A stretch of 53,729 nt of DNA from Clostridia bacterium (GTDB lineage Bacteria > Bacillota > Clostridia > Christensenellales > CAG-138). The stretch spans positions 1 to 53,729 of the forward strand of contig JAGACA010000015.1 in NCBI GenBank assembly GCA_017614315.1, written 5' to 3'. A program made the translations under genes and the position numbers. The notes under the pieces are model-generated. The model worked only from the letters and a program-made list of their open reading frames with translations. It made no database searches and was not told the origin of the DNA. Positions 24,196 through 32,304 of this stretch are shown piece by piece (positions within the stretch are counted from its first letter, which is position 1; each line of letters opens with the position of its first letter).

Positions 24196-25548
24196 ATGAA
24201 AAAACGGAAATTCGGTTTTGCAACACAATACACCGTTATAGTCTGCGCGCTGCTCGTGATCGTCAACGCTGTGCTCGGCATAGTGCTTATCCGCCAGTCG
24301 GGGAACGCCATGCGGACGCTGATCCGCTGGCACATGCTCTCCGTTTCGGATACCGCCGCCGCCGCCGTCGACGGCAATCTTCTTGAGTCGCTCACCGAGA
24401 ACGACGTCGGTACTGAGGACTTCGAGAGCATCGCGAAAACGCTGACGAAGGTCCTCGACGCGCAAAAGGACAACGACATCAAATACATCTACGCCGCCAA
24501 GAAGCAGGGCGATCATTTCGTGTTCACGGTCGATCCCGATCCGGTGAACCCCGGTGCGTTCGGCGAGGATGTCGTATACACCCCCGCGCAGGAGATAGCA
24601 TGGTCGGGCACGTCCGCTATCGACAACGATACCTACAGCGATAAATGGGGAAGCTTTTACACCGCTTGGAGCCCCGTAAGGAACTCCTCCGGCAAGGTCA
24701 TCGGCCTTATAGGCGTCGATTTCGTTGCAGATTGGTACGACGCGCAGGTCAAGGAACATTCCATGTTCGTCGTCATATTCAGCACCCTTTCGATCGTCGT
24801 CGGAGCTCTCATAATGGTGCTCACCACAGCTCAGCTCAGAAGGCGCATACGCACGCTCAATTCGGAGCTCTCCGTGCTTTCGGAGGATGTCGAGAAGCTT
24901 TCCGACGAAATCAGGGCCGGCTCCGCCGAGGAAGGCAAGCCCGTCGAGGATATCGTTCCGGATCGCTCCGCCGACGCCATCGGTCAGCTGTCCGGGCAGA
25001 TCCGTATAATGCAGCAGAAGCTTAAGGATTACATGGACTATGCGCACGAGCAGGCCTATACCGATTCGATGACGGGCATGGGCAACAAGGCCGCATACCT
25101 TGATCACATCAAGGTGCTGAACGACGAGATCAACGCGGGTACCGCCGCGTTCGCCATCGCGGTATTCGATGTGAACGGACTTAAGAAGACGAACGACAGC
25201 TTCGGTCACGAATGCGGCGACAGGATCATTATAGACGCCGCCGCGATACTCCGCAGGGTGTTCGGCTCCGGGCGCATATACCGCATCGGCGGCGACGAGT
25301 TCATAGTCGTGCTCGGCCCCACTACCGAGGAGGAGCTCGACGCCCTGATAAAGAGGCTCGACGACGAGATCGAGAACTTCAACAAAAACGAGAAGCGCTA
25401 CGTTATGACGCTTTCGTTCTCAGGCGGCGGCGCAGTCTACCATCCCGGCGACGACGCCGATTTCAAGGAGGTCTTCCGCCGCGCGGACGAAGCCATGTAT
25501 AACAGAAAGAACAGCTATTATCTTGAAAAGGGCGAGGCCCGCCGCTGA
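24196..25548 (+). CDS. Membrane diguanylate cyclase with Cache-like sensor
   Basis: 450 aa. Two membrane helices (about 12-34 and 190-212) enclose an outside Cache-like domain (KYIYAAKKQGDHFVFTVDPDPVNPGAFGED, SFYTAWSPVRNSSGKVIGLIGVDF), followed by a HAMP-like/coiled linker and a GGDEF domain (TDSMTGMGNKAAY, FDVNGLKKTNDSFGHECGDR, IGGDEF with GGDEF at 365-369). It should make cyclic-di-GMP. The five-residue-upstream RxxD inhibitory site is absent. Divergent from the EAL sensor, so the pair may set opposing activities. Confidence 0.93.
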   Translation: MKKRKFGFATQYTVIVCALLVIVNAVLGIVLIRQSGNAMRTLIRWHMLSVSDTAAAAVDGNLLESLTENDVGTEDFESIAKTLTKVLDAQKDNDIKYIYAAKKQGDHFVFTVDPDPVNPGAFGEDVVYTPAQEIAWSGTSAIDNDTYSDKWGSFYTAWSPVRNSSGKVIGLIGVDFVADWYDAQVKEHSMFVVIFSTLSIVVGALIMVLTTAQLRRRIRTLNSELSVLSEDVEKLSDEIRAGSAEEGKPVEDIVPDRSADAIGQLSGQIRIMQQKLKDYMDYAHEQAYTDSMTGMGNKAAYLDHIKVLNDEINAGTAAFAIAVFDVNGLKKTNDSFGHECGDRIIIDAAAILRRVFGSGRIYRIGGDEFIVVLGPTTEEELDALIKRLDDEIENFNKNEKRYVMTLSFSGGGAVYHPGDDADFKEVFRRADEAMYNRKNSYYLEKGEARR

Positions 25549-25586
25549 GTAAGGCCGTTCGGAGAAACGAAAATGCAATACGAAAG

Positions 25587-25613
25587 CGACGCCGTCAGGC
25601 GTCGTTTTCTTTT
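25587..25613 (+). terminator. Terminator of the Cache-GGDEF gene
   Basis: Stem CGACGCC / GGCGTCG with a GTCA loop, followed by TTTTCTTTT. Confidence 0.85.
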
Positions 25614-25640
25614 CGGAGTATTAAGGATGTCTCGTTTTTA

Positions 25641-26171
25641 TCAGCCTGCGACCGTGAGCATTTCCTCGATCGCGGCGGTGAGGGCTTCCTTCGTAATGCC
25701 CTTGTCGGCGTTGATGGCAAAGGAATAGCCTTCCCATGTCCAGACTGCGTTAAAGATCAGACCGTCTTTGCCCTTGATACTGACGTCGACGCCATTCACG
25801 TTTACGGAACCCTTTTCGGGATAATCGTTGTAGTCGCCGGAGATATCATCGCTGCCCGTCCCTTTGCGCACCATTATCATGCTGCTGGTCTCCGCGGCAG
25901 GATCGCCGTCGAAATAAAGTACCTGGATCATGGACTTTTCGACGGCCTGGTACACCTTGTTGGGATAGCCCTCGAATTTGCCGGGCACGGTCACGTCAAA
26001 GCCCGCCAGCTTGGCGGCGTCGACCAGCGTATCGCAGTCGATCCACGGATTTGCGATGCCGACGTTACCGGAATCGTTGGGCTTTTTCTCGCCTTCGGGC
26101 GCTTTTTTAGCGCATGCTGCAAGCGATACCGCGGTCAGTACGGCGAGCAGGATGGTTATGAATCGTTTCAT
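25641..26171 (-). CDS. Hypothetical lipoprotein
   Basis: 176 aa with a signal peptide and lipobox SLAAC (Cys20), then a short charged linker and a domain of about 130 residues (NPWIDCDTLVDAAKLAGFDVTVP, MIMVRKGTGSDDISGDYNDY, VSIKGKDGLIFNAVWTWEGYSFAINADKGI) of a kind often seen as a surface lipoprotein in gut Clostridia. No catalytic motif. Ribosome site AAGAGG. A hairpin (GCGGG..GCGA / TCGC..CCCGC) lies in its leader near 26200-26225. Between two GGDEF genes but on the minus strand with the downstream one. Confidence 0.8.
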   Translation of the reverse strand: MKRFITILLAVLTAVSLAACAKKAPEGEKKPNDSGNVGIANPWIDCDTLVDAAKLAGFDVTVPGKFEGYPNKVYQAVEKSMIQVLYFDGDPAAETSSMIMVRKGTGSDDISGDYNDYPEKGSVNVNGVDVSIKGKDGLIFNAVWTWEGYSFAINADKGITKEALTAAIEEMLTVAG

Positions 26172-26273
26172 TTGAGTTTACCTCTTTTCAAATTTACGAG
26201 CGGGCAGCGATTGTCGCTTCCCGCCTTTCTGCATATATAACGTTCGATACCGTATTTCGGTTGCATGAAAAAT

Positions 26274-26294
26274 AAAAAAATCGGCAACAGCCGA
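26274..26294 (-). terminator. Terminator of the membrane GGDEF gene
   Basis: On the minus strand: stem TCGGC / GCCGA with a 4-base loop (26294-26281), followed by TTTTTTT (26280-26274). Confidence 0.75.
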
Positions 26295-26314
26295 AAAAAC
26301 CGCGGGATGCGGAA

Positions 26315-27412
26315 TTAGCCCTCCGCTTTCGGCTCGCGGCTTTTTCTGCGGTCGATACCGTTCGTCTGATAATACCTTGCCTTGTCCTCGTACATCATGC
26401 GGTCGGATTCTCCGATCGTCTCTTCAAGATCGCGATCCTTGCGGCAGACCGCATATCCGGCGGAGATGCTGTAGCCGTCTGCGGTCACCTTCTCCTTGAT
26501 CTTCTTTTCGATCCCGGCTATCTCCTCCTCGTCGTCATGGAAGAACAGTATCGCAAACTCGTCCCCGCCGATCCTGTAAGCCGACGTCCTGCGATCAGTG
26601 AATGAAAGCAGGCATTGGCCGATCTTTTTCAAAGCTTCGTCGCCGGACTGATGCCCGCGGGAGTCGTTCAGCTTTTTTAAGCCGTTCATATCGAGCGACG
26701 CGACTGCCTTGATGCTTTTGCTCAGCGCGGCGCAGTCGTCATAATACGCATTGCGGTTGCTCAATCCGGTCAGCGGATCCAGACGGTTGTCGTGCGAGTA
26801 CAGCACTATATAGAAAAATATGCTGCTGATCATTATCGCGGCGGTAAGTTCGTTTCCGCCTATGAACACGCCTTTAGCGGTCGCGGCGATGCAGCAAAGT
26901 ATGCAGGCGGGAACGATAAATCTTTCCGACCCGCTTTTCTCCGTGATGCGGCGCAGGGAATAAATAAGTATCACAAGGATATAAAAGAGCGGTACAATGA
27001 ACGAGACGACGCCGAGAGGTCCGCGGTAAAAGCCGTAATCCTCGCCGTATCCGAACGCCACGTCGCTGAAAAACGCCGTGCAGTTGATGAGGAACGTGAC
27101 CGCGCAGGGGATCCACCAAAGGAAGGATCTTTTGTTTCGCGGAATAATGACGAGCAGGAGCCCGAGAGCCGCCGTGGAGCGAAGCGTATAGCCGAGGATC
27201 GAGAGGAGTATCCGCCAGAACCGCAAAGCAGGGTCTTTTGCCGCCGCCACTTCAAGAGCATCCTCGAACACGAGAAGCAAACAACTTATGAGAGTAAGCC
27301 AGAAATACTTTGTTTCGGCGTTTTGAAAGGATTTTTTATTCAGCAGTCTGATCCCGAAAAGCACGATCAGAAAAAGCGAGACCATGTTTTGTATGATCAT
27401 GTCCCATATCAT
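26315..27412 (-). CDS. Membrane diguanylate cyclase (integral membrane sensor-GGDEF)
   Basis: 365 aa. Six or seven hydrophobic helices in the first 200 residues without an outer domain, then a GGDEF domain: DPLTGLSNRNAYYDDC, LDMNGLKKLNDSRGHQSGDEALKKI, YRIGGDEFAILF and ISAGYAVC. All catalytic marks are kept, so activity is likely; no RxxD inhibitory site at the usual place. The ATG at 27412 is 7 bases from AAAGGGGGG; the ATG at 27418 is too close, and the long frame to 27613 is rejected. Confidence 0.9.
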   Translation of the reverse strand: MIWDMIIQNMVSLFLIVLFGIRLLNKKSFQNAETKYFWLTLISCLLLVFEDALEVAAAKDPALRFWRILLSILGYTLRSTAALGLLLVIIPRNKRSFLWWIPCAVTFLINCTAFFSDVAFGYGEDYGFYRGPLGVVSFIVPLFYILVILIYSLRRITEKSGSERFIVPACILCCIAATAKGVFIGGNELTAAIMISSIFFYIVLYSHDNRLDPLTGLSNRNAYYDDCAALSKSIKAVASLDMNGLKKLNDSRGHQSGDEALKKIGQCLLSFTDRRTSAYRIGGDEFAILFFHDDEEEIAGIEKKIKEKVTADGYSISAGYAVCRKDRDLEETIGESDRMMYEDKARYYQTNGIDRRKSREPKAEG

Positions 27413-28071
27413 GGTCATTCCCCCCTTTACCGCTGTTTTATCGATTATACATGAAAAAGAACGGCGCGTCAATCTCGGAAAAAAGATCGGCTGCGGCGGT
27501 GGGACTCGTTGTGCAAAAGATGCGTCTCGAACTTGCGCTTCGCGCCGCGTTCTCGCGCCTTTTGTCATGACCCGGCCTTTTGCCGTCTGTTCCGTCCACA
27601 GGACGGACCGCAAAAGGCTTCGAGTCCCATAACGACAAATACCACACAGAAGGCGTCACGGAAATCCTCAAAGCCTGCGATCAACTCGAATGGATCCGGC
27701 AAATTAACTCCTGCCGGGCAAGAGCAGAGGAGCAGGTCATACGCGAAAAAGTATTGGCATAAAAGAAAGAGCATGAGCTCTCCGTTGATGTAGTTGCCGA
27801 AGGGATCCAGACTGCCGGCGCAACGGATGAAGCCGACGTTCCGACCGTGACCGCCGAATGGGGCTGCACCGTAGCAGAGGACGCTTCGATCGCAAAATAA
27901 AACGTATAAAACTAAAGCAGCGGCATGTAATACGCACGCTGCTTTCGCCGGCATTGCCTGACCTGTATAGACTTTTGAGACAACACAAAAGGGTATCCGG
28001 CACGATCTGCGCGTTGCTTGCGAAAGCACCCGCGTTGAGCGGGCGCTTTCGATAAGGGAATACGGGAAGGA
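27413..28071. other. Non-coding region with a possible decayed EAL fragment
   Basis: About 660 bases without a convincing gene. In the plus frame running through 27721, codons read RAEEQVIREKVLA, stop (27760-27762), then KKEHELSVDVVAEGIQT and later AEWGCTVAEDASIAK, stop (27898-27900). VVAEG..T resembles the VVAEGVET motif of EAL domains, but upstream residues do not match. Hairpins AAGCAGCG / CGCTGCTT (about 27914-27944) and CGAAAGC / GCTTTCG (about 28020-28050) lie at the right side. Confidence 0.5.
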
Positions 28072-29175
28072 TCAAACGTTTTTCTTCCTTCTGTTGTTCA
28101 GCACCAAGCCGATTATGCAGAGCACAAGTGCGGCGGCAGCAGCGCCTGAGATCCACAAAACAGCGCTGCGGTGCGCCTGCTGCCGGGCTTCGGCAAAGGC
28201 GTTCACGCGAAGCGATACGTTCTCTTTGAGGTTCGTATAGAAGAACATATTGTCGTAGATATGGAAGCAGCCGTCCGGAAACACGTCCAGCACCTTGGGA
28301 TAATCCTCCGCGCTGACGCCGGGCACGATAAGCGAGCCGCGGGCCTCGTCGATATAGGCCCCGCAGAAGCCGGGGATAGGCCCATCCTCCTCGGAGAAGA
28401 CGGCGCCCTTATTGAGCGAGCTGTCGGCGGCGGCGCCGTCGGTCCTCCAGTTCAGGGGATTGATGGAATACGTCCTGACTCCCTCGGGGATGATGATCGA
28501 GCCCTTCACGGTGCCGTCCTCGCATTCATAGCAGATGACGGAGCCGATATCGCTCTCGCCTTTTGCGGGGACTATCTGCGGGTAATCCTTTATATCGTCG
28601 TCCGTGATCCTCCAGCCGATCGCGTAAACGGCGACGAGCTGCCCCATAAGCTTTTTTCCCTCGGCGGTCGAGCCGAAGTATTCCTTCAGAAGCTCTATGC
28701 ACATCTCGGCGCCCTGCGAAAAGCCGGCGAGCACGATCGGGCGGCCGTCGTTCTCGTTATCGAGATAATACCTGAATGCGGCGGAAACATCGAGATAAGC
28801 GTTCTTCATCGCCTTATCGAAATCATCAGCGGAGAGCGTATACGCGCCGATGGACATCTGGCGGTAGTAGGGCGAATACAGGCGGCAGGCATCCGCATAG
28901 ATGCCCTTCTCGGCGTCGAGAGCGCTGACGAAACGGCTCTTGAGCTTTTCGTTGAGATCCTCGGAGTTTGCATAGCTTCTTGTATCCACCGTCGGGCAGA
29001 CGATGAAGAGATCCGCGGGCTTATCCTCGCCCTCACTGAAATACGCCCAGTTGGCCGCGTCGGAATAGTCGAGAGGTTCGGTAAAGTCGGGCACGCTCTC
29101 GGCAGATTCGGCAGCTGCGGGCAGGGTGAATGCGAGCAGCATTATAACGGCGATAAGCAAGACGGCTTTTTTCAT
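28072..29175 (-). CDS. Surface-anchored DUF3089 alpha/beta-hydrolase-like protein
   Basis: 367 aa. Signal peptide (about 1-22, ending PAAAES), a hydrolase-like domain of the DUF3089 family and a C-terminal membrane helix (about 338-358) followed by NNRRKKNV, so it is fixed to the outside of the membrane. The nucleophile elbow is GRPIVLAGFSQGAE (Ser153), preceded by DVSAAFRYYLDNE; the family marker SINPLNWRTD is also present, as is FHIYDNMFFY near the end, which may supply the His. Probably an esterase or lipase-like enzyme; substrate unknown. Confidence 0.85.
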   Translation of the reverse strand: MKKAVLLIAVIMLLAFTLPAAAESAESVPDFTEPLDYSDAANWAYFSEGEDKPADLFIVCPTVDTRSYANSEDLNEKLKSRFVSALDAEKGIYADACRLYSPYYRQMSIGAYTLSADDFDKAMKNAYLDVSAAFRYYLDNENDGRPIVLAGFSQGAEMCIELLKEYFGSTAEGKKLMGQLVAVYAIGWRITDDDIKDYPQIVPAKGESDIGSVICYECEDGTVKGSIIIPEGVRTYSINPLNWRTDGAAADSSLNKGAVFSEEDGPIPGFCGAYIDEARGSLIVPGVSAEDYPKVLDVFPDGCFHIYDNMFFYTNLKENVSLRVNAFAEARQQAHRSAVLWISGAAAAALVLCIIGLVLNNRRKKNV

Positions 29176-29217
29176 GTTCTGTCCCTCCGGTCGGATCGGT
29201 CTTTCAATAACGGCTAT

Positions 29218-29246
29218 ATTATAATATGACCGACTGCCGCTGTCAA
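29218..29246 (-). promoter_or_regulatory. Sigma-A promoter for the DUF3089 gene
   Basis: On the minus strand: -35 TTGACA (29246-29241), 17-base spacer, -10 TATAAT (29223-29218). Near-consensus. Confidence 0.9.
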
Positions 29247-29274
29247 CAAGAACGGAAAGCGTCTGCTGCGGCTG

Positions 29275-29586
29275 TTATTCCCCCGATCCTTTTTGAAAAA
29301 GAAGAACGGATATAGCGTAATTACCTCTTTCAGACCAATTTTGGTTAAGGTACTTGACCATATACCTGTATGCATCATCCCAAGAATCGAACAGCCCGTT
29401 TTCGTTCAGCTTTTCATAATCTTCCAGAAACAAGGTTCCCTCTTCATCACCGCCGTGCCATCTGCAGATGAACAGGCAGTCGCCGATAATTGAAAACCCG
29501 CCTTCGCAACGCGATTTCGGTGAGGGCCGAAAAACAGTTGTGCCGATTGGGAAAATCGGTGTGCAACCGGTGTGCAACGCAGGCAA
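29275..29586 (-). pseudogene. Possible remnant of a small hypothetical gene, 5' end lost
   Basis: The minus-strand frame ends in protein-like sequence (GDCLFICRWHGGDEEGTLFLEDYEKLNENGLFDSWDDAYRYMVKYLNQNW), but its first about 28 residues (MPALHTGCTPIFPIGTT..) look like translated non-coding DNA and no ribosome site is seen before any start. I do not recognise the family. A break near 29500, where the sequence changes character, would explain the loss of the start. Confidence 0.4.
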
Positions 29587-29678
29587 TTTTAAGCTGTTTC
29601 AAGCTTACTCAAGGCAATTCGCGAAGGCTCAAAAAAGCCTTATAAATACTGGATTTTCGGCATTTTGAGCAAAGAAAG

Positions 29679-29704
29679 AACCGGGTTGAAAAAACCCGGT
29701 TTTT
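29679..29704 (+). terminator. Hairpin terminator in the junction region
   Basis: Stem AACCGGGTT / AACCCGGTT with a GAAAA loop, followed by TTT. No recognisable gene ends into it, so it may be left from a lost gene. Confidence 0.7.
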
Positions 29705-29897
29705 GGTGCAAGTGTTGATAACGGACTTTGTCAAAATGGTGTAGGGCAGTCACATACACATTCCACTATATTGCTATTGGAGACTGAACAAGACTATTCT
29801 AATAATCAGTCGATATCGTCCTTCATCTCGGATGGAGTATCCATTGGTAGCAATTGCGAAATGATTTTTCTTCGCGAAGTACTTCTATGTTTAACAC

Positions 29898-29925
29898 TTG
29901 CAATATTCACAAAACATGATATAAT
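29898..29925 (+). promoter_or_regulatory. Promoter for the HNH gene
   Basis: -35 TTGCAA (29898-29903), 16-base spacer, -10 TATAAT (29920-29925), about 95 bases before the start codon. Confidence 0.65.
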
Positions 29926-30019
29926 ATGTGAAAAAGATTGAGCAATTTGCTTAATGTTATTGAGAATACCATCAATTATCTGGATCGGCGGATGTGGCTT
30001 TTTCAAAAGGAGGTCAATA

Positions 30020-31276
30020 ATGGCTGGAAGATTTTTTTCTGATGCAATACAGTTTGGCGTTGTCAAAGCAAACTTAGAAAAGAATAACGGAAAAATCCAA
30101 TGCGAATTATGCGGAAAACAGATTTTCACGATTGGGGAATGTCATTTTGATCATATTATTCCTTATGCAAAAGGCGGAGCGTCTTCATTAGAAAACTGTC
30201 AGATTCTTTGCGCTGCGTGCAATCTCAAGAAAAGTGATAAGGAATTGCAAGAGATCGTACTAGAAGAAAAAGCACGGAAGTTTTTAAGCGGGAAATCGTT
30301 GAAGCAAGATGCAGCAAAGCCAGTAGATTCTTCCTCCCATAACGCAGAAGGGAAAATGACAAAAGAAAAATTCGACCAAATTGTCGGCTCTTTTATTCAA
30401 GAAAAAGGTGATATCAAGCAAATCGATTTTAGTCGAGAATATAACCACTTACCAGGAATCAGTTACGTTATAAAATATTATGGGACACTTAATTCATTGA
30501 AAACAGCCTTTGGTATTACCGATATTTCTTTGAATTGGAACAGAGAAAACATTGCAGAGGCAATAAAAAGATTTGTTTCTAAAAATGGACACATTACACA
30601 GAAAGATATTAGAAAAGAAAATGGGTTACCGTCAATCAATTGCATCTTGAACTATTACCCCGAATATAAAAACTTTACTGATATCAAGCGAGGACTATGC
30701 GATATCGAAGCACATGGTATTTGGACAAAAGAAGAATCAATAGAAGCAGGAAAGCGATTTGTTCGTGAGCATAACGGAAAACTGACGCAAAGGGACTGTA
30801 ATAGCGCAAACGGATTACCTCCGATGGCGGCAATTTATCGCTTGTTTGGCGACATGCCAACATACCAAAGGTTGATAGGTTCTTCTGTATCAAAAAATGT
30901 TTTCGTTTCAGTTCAAGAGATTGAAAAAGCCGTAGAAACCTGTTTTGAGGGAAAAGAACGGATAGTGAAATCAAGAGATGCTTTCTTTCAGTTTTTTCCT
31001 TATGGTGCCGACGTCATCCACGGAAGATATGGTTCATTTGATGCTTTCGCAAATCAGTTTGGCATTACTGTTCAAAAAACAAAGAAAGGAAAATACACGA
31101 AACAAGAAGTTGATGATCTGATTTCTAATTATGTTAAGACCGGAAAGCCAATACCCCAACATCATGATTTATCAAAAGAGGGCTTGCCTACTGCAAACGT
31201 TATCATGCGCTATTATGATCATTGGCGTGAACCGTTTGAGATTTTTCAATCATTATATAAGAAAATGGGTGGATAA
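30020..31276 (+). CDS. HNH endonuclease with homing-endonuclease-associated repeats
   Basis: 418 aa. N-terminal HNH nuclease with two zinc-type pairs (Cys28/Cys31 and Cys64/Cys67) and the active-site marks FDHIIP (Asp44-His45), SLENC (Asn59) and CNLKK (Asn68). It is followed by five copies of a repeat of about 50 residues (about 114-165, 174-225, 237-287, 297-350, 360-412) with the pattern ..F(V/I)..G.(I)(T/K)Q.D...E(N)GLP....I...Y, as in the DNA-binding repeats linked to homing endonucleases. ATG at 30020 has AAAAGGAGG. Codon and base use differ strongly from the neighbours, so recent transfer is likely. No intron or intein is seen around it; target unknown. Confidence 0.9.
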   Translation: MAGRFFSDAIQFGVVKANLEKNNGKIQCELCGKQIFTIGECHFDHIIPYAKGGASSLENCQILCAACNLKKSDKELQEIVLEEKARKFLSGKSLKQDAAKPVDSSSHNAEGKMTKEKFDQIVGSFIQEKGDIKQIDFSREYNHLPGISYVIKYYGTLNSLKTAFGITDISLNWNRENIAEAIKRFVSKNGHITQKDIRKENGLPSINCILNYYPEYKNFTDIKRGLCDIEAHGIWTKEESIEAGKRFVREHNGKLTQRDCNSANGLPPMAAIYRLFGDMPTYQRLIGSSVSKNVFVSVQEIEKAVETCFEGKERIVKSRDAFFQFFPYGADVIHGRYGSFDAFANQFGITVQKTKKGKYTKQEVDDLISNYVKTGKPIPQHHDLSKEGLPTANVIMRYYDHWREPFEIFQSLYKKMGG

Positions 31277-31286
31277 AAACGCAATC

Positions 31287-31321
31287 ATCGGAGCATCTAT
31301 CACGATGCTCCGATATTTTAT
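31287..31321 (+). terminator. Terminator of the HNH gene
   Basis: 11-bp stem ATCGGAGCATC / GATGCTCCGAT with a 6-base loop, followed by ATTTTATT. Confidence 0.85.
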
Positions 31322-31433
31322 TGCATAACCTTGAAAAAGGTAGGTGCTGATCTGCGCCTTCTAAAAATCGGTGTAGTCAAGTGTCGTCAAAGCCACGAAA
31401 TGACAGTTCGCGAAAGAATCAAAAAGGAAAATT

Positions 31434-31465
31434 GTCGCCGCGAACGATTCGACGTTCGCGGCGAC
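31434..31465. repeat. Perfect 13-bp inverted repeat
   Basis: GTCGCCGCGAACG (31434-31446) and CGTTCGCGGCGAC (31453-31465) with loop ATTCGA. No T-run follows, so it is not a standard terminator; it could be a structured RNA or a genomic repeat. Confidence 0.75.
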
Positions 31466-31580
31466 GTGGCGCGCCTAGCAGGATACGGCATTTCTTTTAT
31501 CAGAAAACAAGGAAGAAATTCCGGGCACGCGGCTTGCGCCGCGTATGCGAACCTCGGTTCGAATCCTCCATAAAAATGCC

Positions 31581-31615
31581 AAAGAAAAACCCACCTCATG
31601 GGTGGGTTTTTCTTT
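31581..31615 (-). terminator. Terminator of tRNA-Leu
   Basis: 15-bp arms AAAGAAAAACCCACC / GGTGGGTTTTTCTTT with a 5-base loop. It starts directly at the tRNA CCA end on the minus strand and ends in a run of T broken by C. Confidence 0.8.
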
Positions 31616-31701
31616 GGTGCCGGTGGTGGGACTCGAACCCACACTCTGTTGCCAGAAACGGATTTTGAGTCCGTCACGTCTGCCAATTCCATCACGCCGG
31701 C
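31615..31701 (-). tRNA. tRNA-Leu (anticodon CAA)
   Basis: Reads GCCGGCGTGATGGAATTGGC.. on the minus strand, with anticodon stem-loop ACGGA CTCAAAA TCCGT (anticodon CAA), a long variable arm as in class II tRNAs, T-arm GTGGG TTCGAGT CCCAC, discriminator A and encoded CCA (31617-31615). The acceptor stem has one C6-A67 mismatch. Length 87 with CCA. Confidence 0.93.
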
Positions 31702-31757
31702 GTGCTTCGTATTATATCACATCGCGGGCAAAAATCAAGCTTCAAAATATCGCCCGC

Positions 31758-31786
31758 TTGTTCAGAAGAAAGAAAGGCTGTATAAT
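31758..31786 (+). promoter_or_regulatory. Promoter for the DNA glycosylase gene
   Basis: -35 TTGTTC (31758-31763), 17-base spacer, -10 TATAAT (31781-31786), 30 bases before the start at 31817. Confidence 0.7.
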
Positions 31787-31816
31787 ACTGTCAAATCAGC
31801 GAAAGGTCTGTTCGAT

Positions 31817-32302
31817 ATGCGCGAAGAAAGGCTCGTTCATCCGTTCCAGCCGGTTTACGACGGGAACTCGCGGATACTGATACTCGGCTCGTTTCCCTCC
31901 GCAGCATCGCGCGAGGCGATGTTTTATTACGGGCACAGGCGGAACCGTTTCTGGAAGGTGCTGTCCGCGCTTTACGGCGAGGAGATACCCGACTGCGTCG
32001 AGGGGAAAAAGGCGTTCCTCCTCGATCATGGGATCGCGCTTTGGGACTCGATCGGCGCGTGCGCGATAACGGGTTCGTCCGACGCGAGCATCAGAGACGC
32101 CGTGCCCAATAAAATATCGGAGCTTCTTAAAAAAGCTCCGATAGAGAGGATTTTCGCAAACGGCAAGGCGTCGTTCGCCTGTTATGAGAAATACGTATTC
32201 CCCGAGACGGGGATCCACGCCGTTCCCCTGCCCTCTACGAGCCCGGCGAACGCGGCGTGGGATCTTGAAAAGCTGAAAGAGGCTTGGCGCGTGATACTCT
32301 GA
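31817..32302 (+). CDS. DNA-deoxyinosine / mismatch-type glycosylase, uracil-DNA glycosylase superfamily
   Basis: 161 aa, the usual size of the hypoxanthine-DNA glycosylase family. Motifs: ILILGSFPSAASREAMFYYGHRRNRFW (active-site region), LLDHGIALWDSIGACAITGSSDASI, and LPSTSPAN near the C-terminus (equivalent to the intercalation loop). It removes damaged bases such as deaminated adenine during base-excision repair. ATG 31817 is chosen because longer frames run through tRNA-Leu. Stands alone. Confidence 0.88.
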   Translation: MREERLVHPFQPVYDGNSRILILGSFPSAASREAMFYYGHRRNRFWKVLSALYGEEIPDCVEGKKAFLLDHGIALWDSIGACAITGSSDASIRDAVPNKISELLKKAPIERIFANGKASFACYEKYVFPETGIHAVPLPSTSPANAAWDLEKLKEAWRVIL

Positions 32303-32304
32303 TA

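Larger units (their letters stand above)
29587..30019. other. Junction region left of the HNH gene
   Basis: No gene supported. It contains GTGTGCAACCGGTGTGCAAC (two GTGTGCAAC copies, about 29560-29578, just left of this region), a terminator at 29679-29704, then AT-rich DNA from about 29740 with the HNH promoter. The change in base composition is sharp. Confidence 0.6.
29705..31330. mobile_element. AT-rich horizontally acquired segment carrying a homing-type HNH gene
   Basis: The DNA from roughly 29740 to 31320 is visibly AT-rich with AAA/GAA/ATT codons, while all neighbours are GC-rich with GCG/GAC/CTC codons. It contains one gene with its own promoter and terminator. No terminal repeats, integrase or transposase are visible, so limits are approximate. 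Confidence 0.55.
31277..31614. other. Non-coding region between the HNH gene and tRNA-Leu
   Basis: Contains the HNH terminator, a perfect 13-bp hairpin at 31434-31465, a GC-rich hairpin CGCGGC / GCCGCG near 31533, the tRNA T-arm-like string GGTTCGAATCC near 31556 that cannot be folded into a full tRNA, and the tRNA-Leu terminator. Short open frames here are not supported. Confidence 0.7.

Noticed and set aside
29875-29960. Start of the HNH protein at 29954
   Set aside because: The ATG at 30020 has a perfect AAAAGGAGG; the earlier residues are not protein-like.
29705-31701. Group I intron in tRNA-Leu carrying the HNH gene
   Set aside because: The tRNA is complete and uninterrupted; the nuclease gene lies outside it.
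31598-31816. Upstream extension of the glycosylase frame and short frames around tRNA-Leu
   Set aside because: They translate the tRNA and its terminator; a proper promoter and start at 31817 exist.
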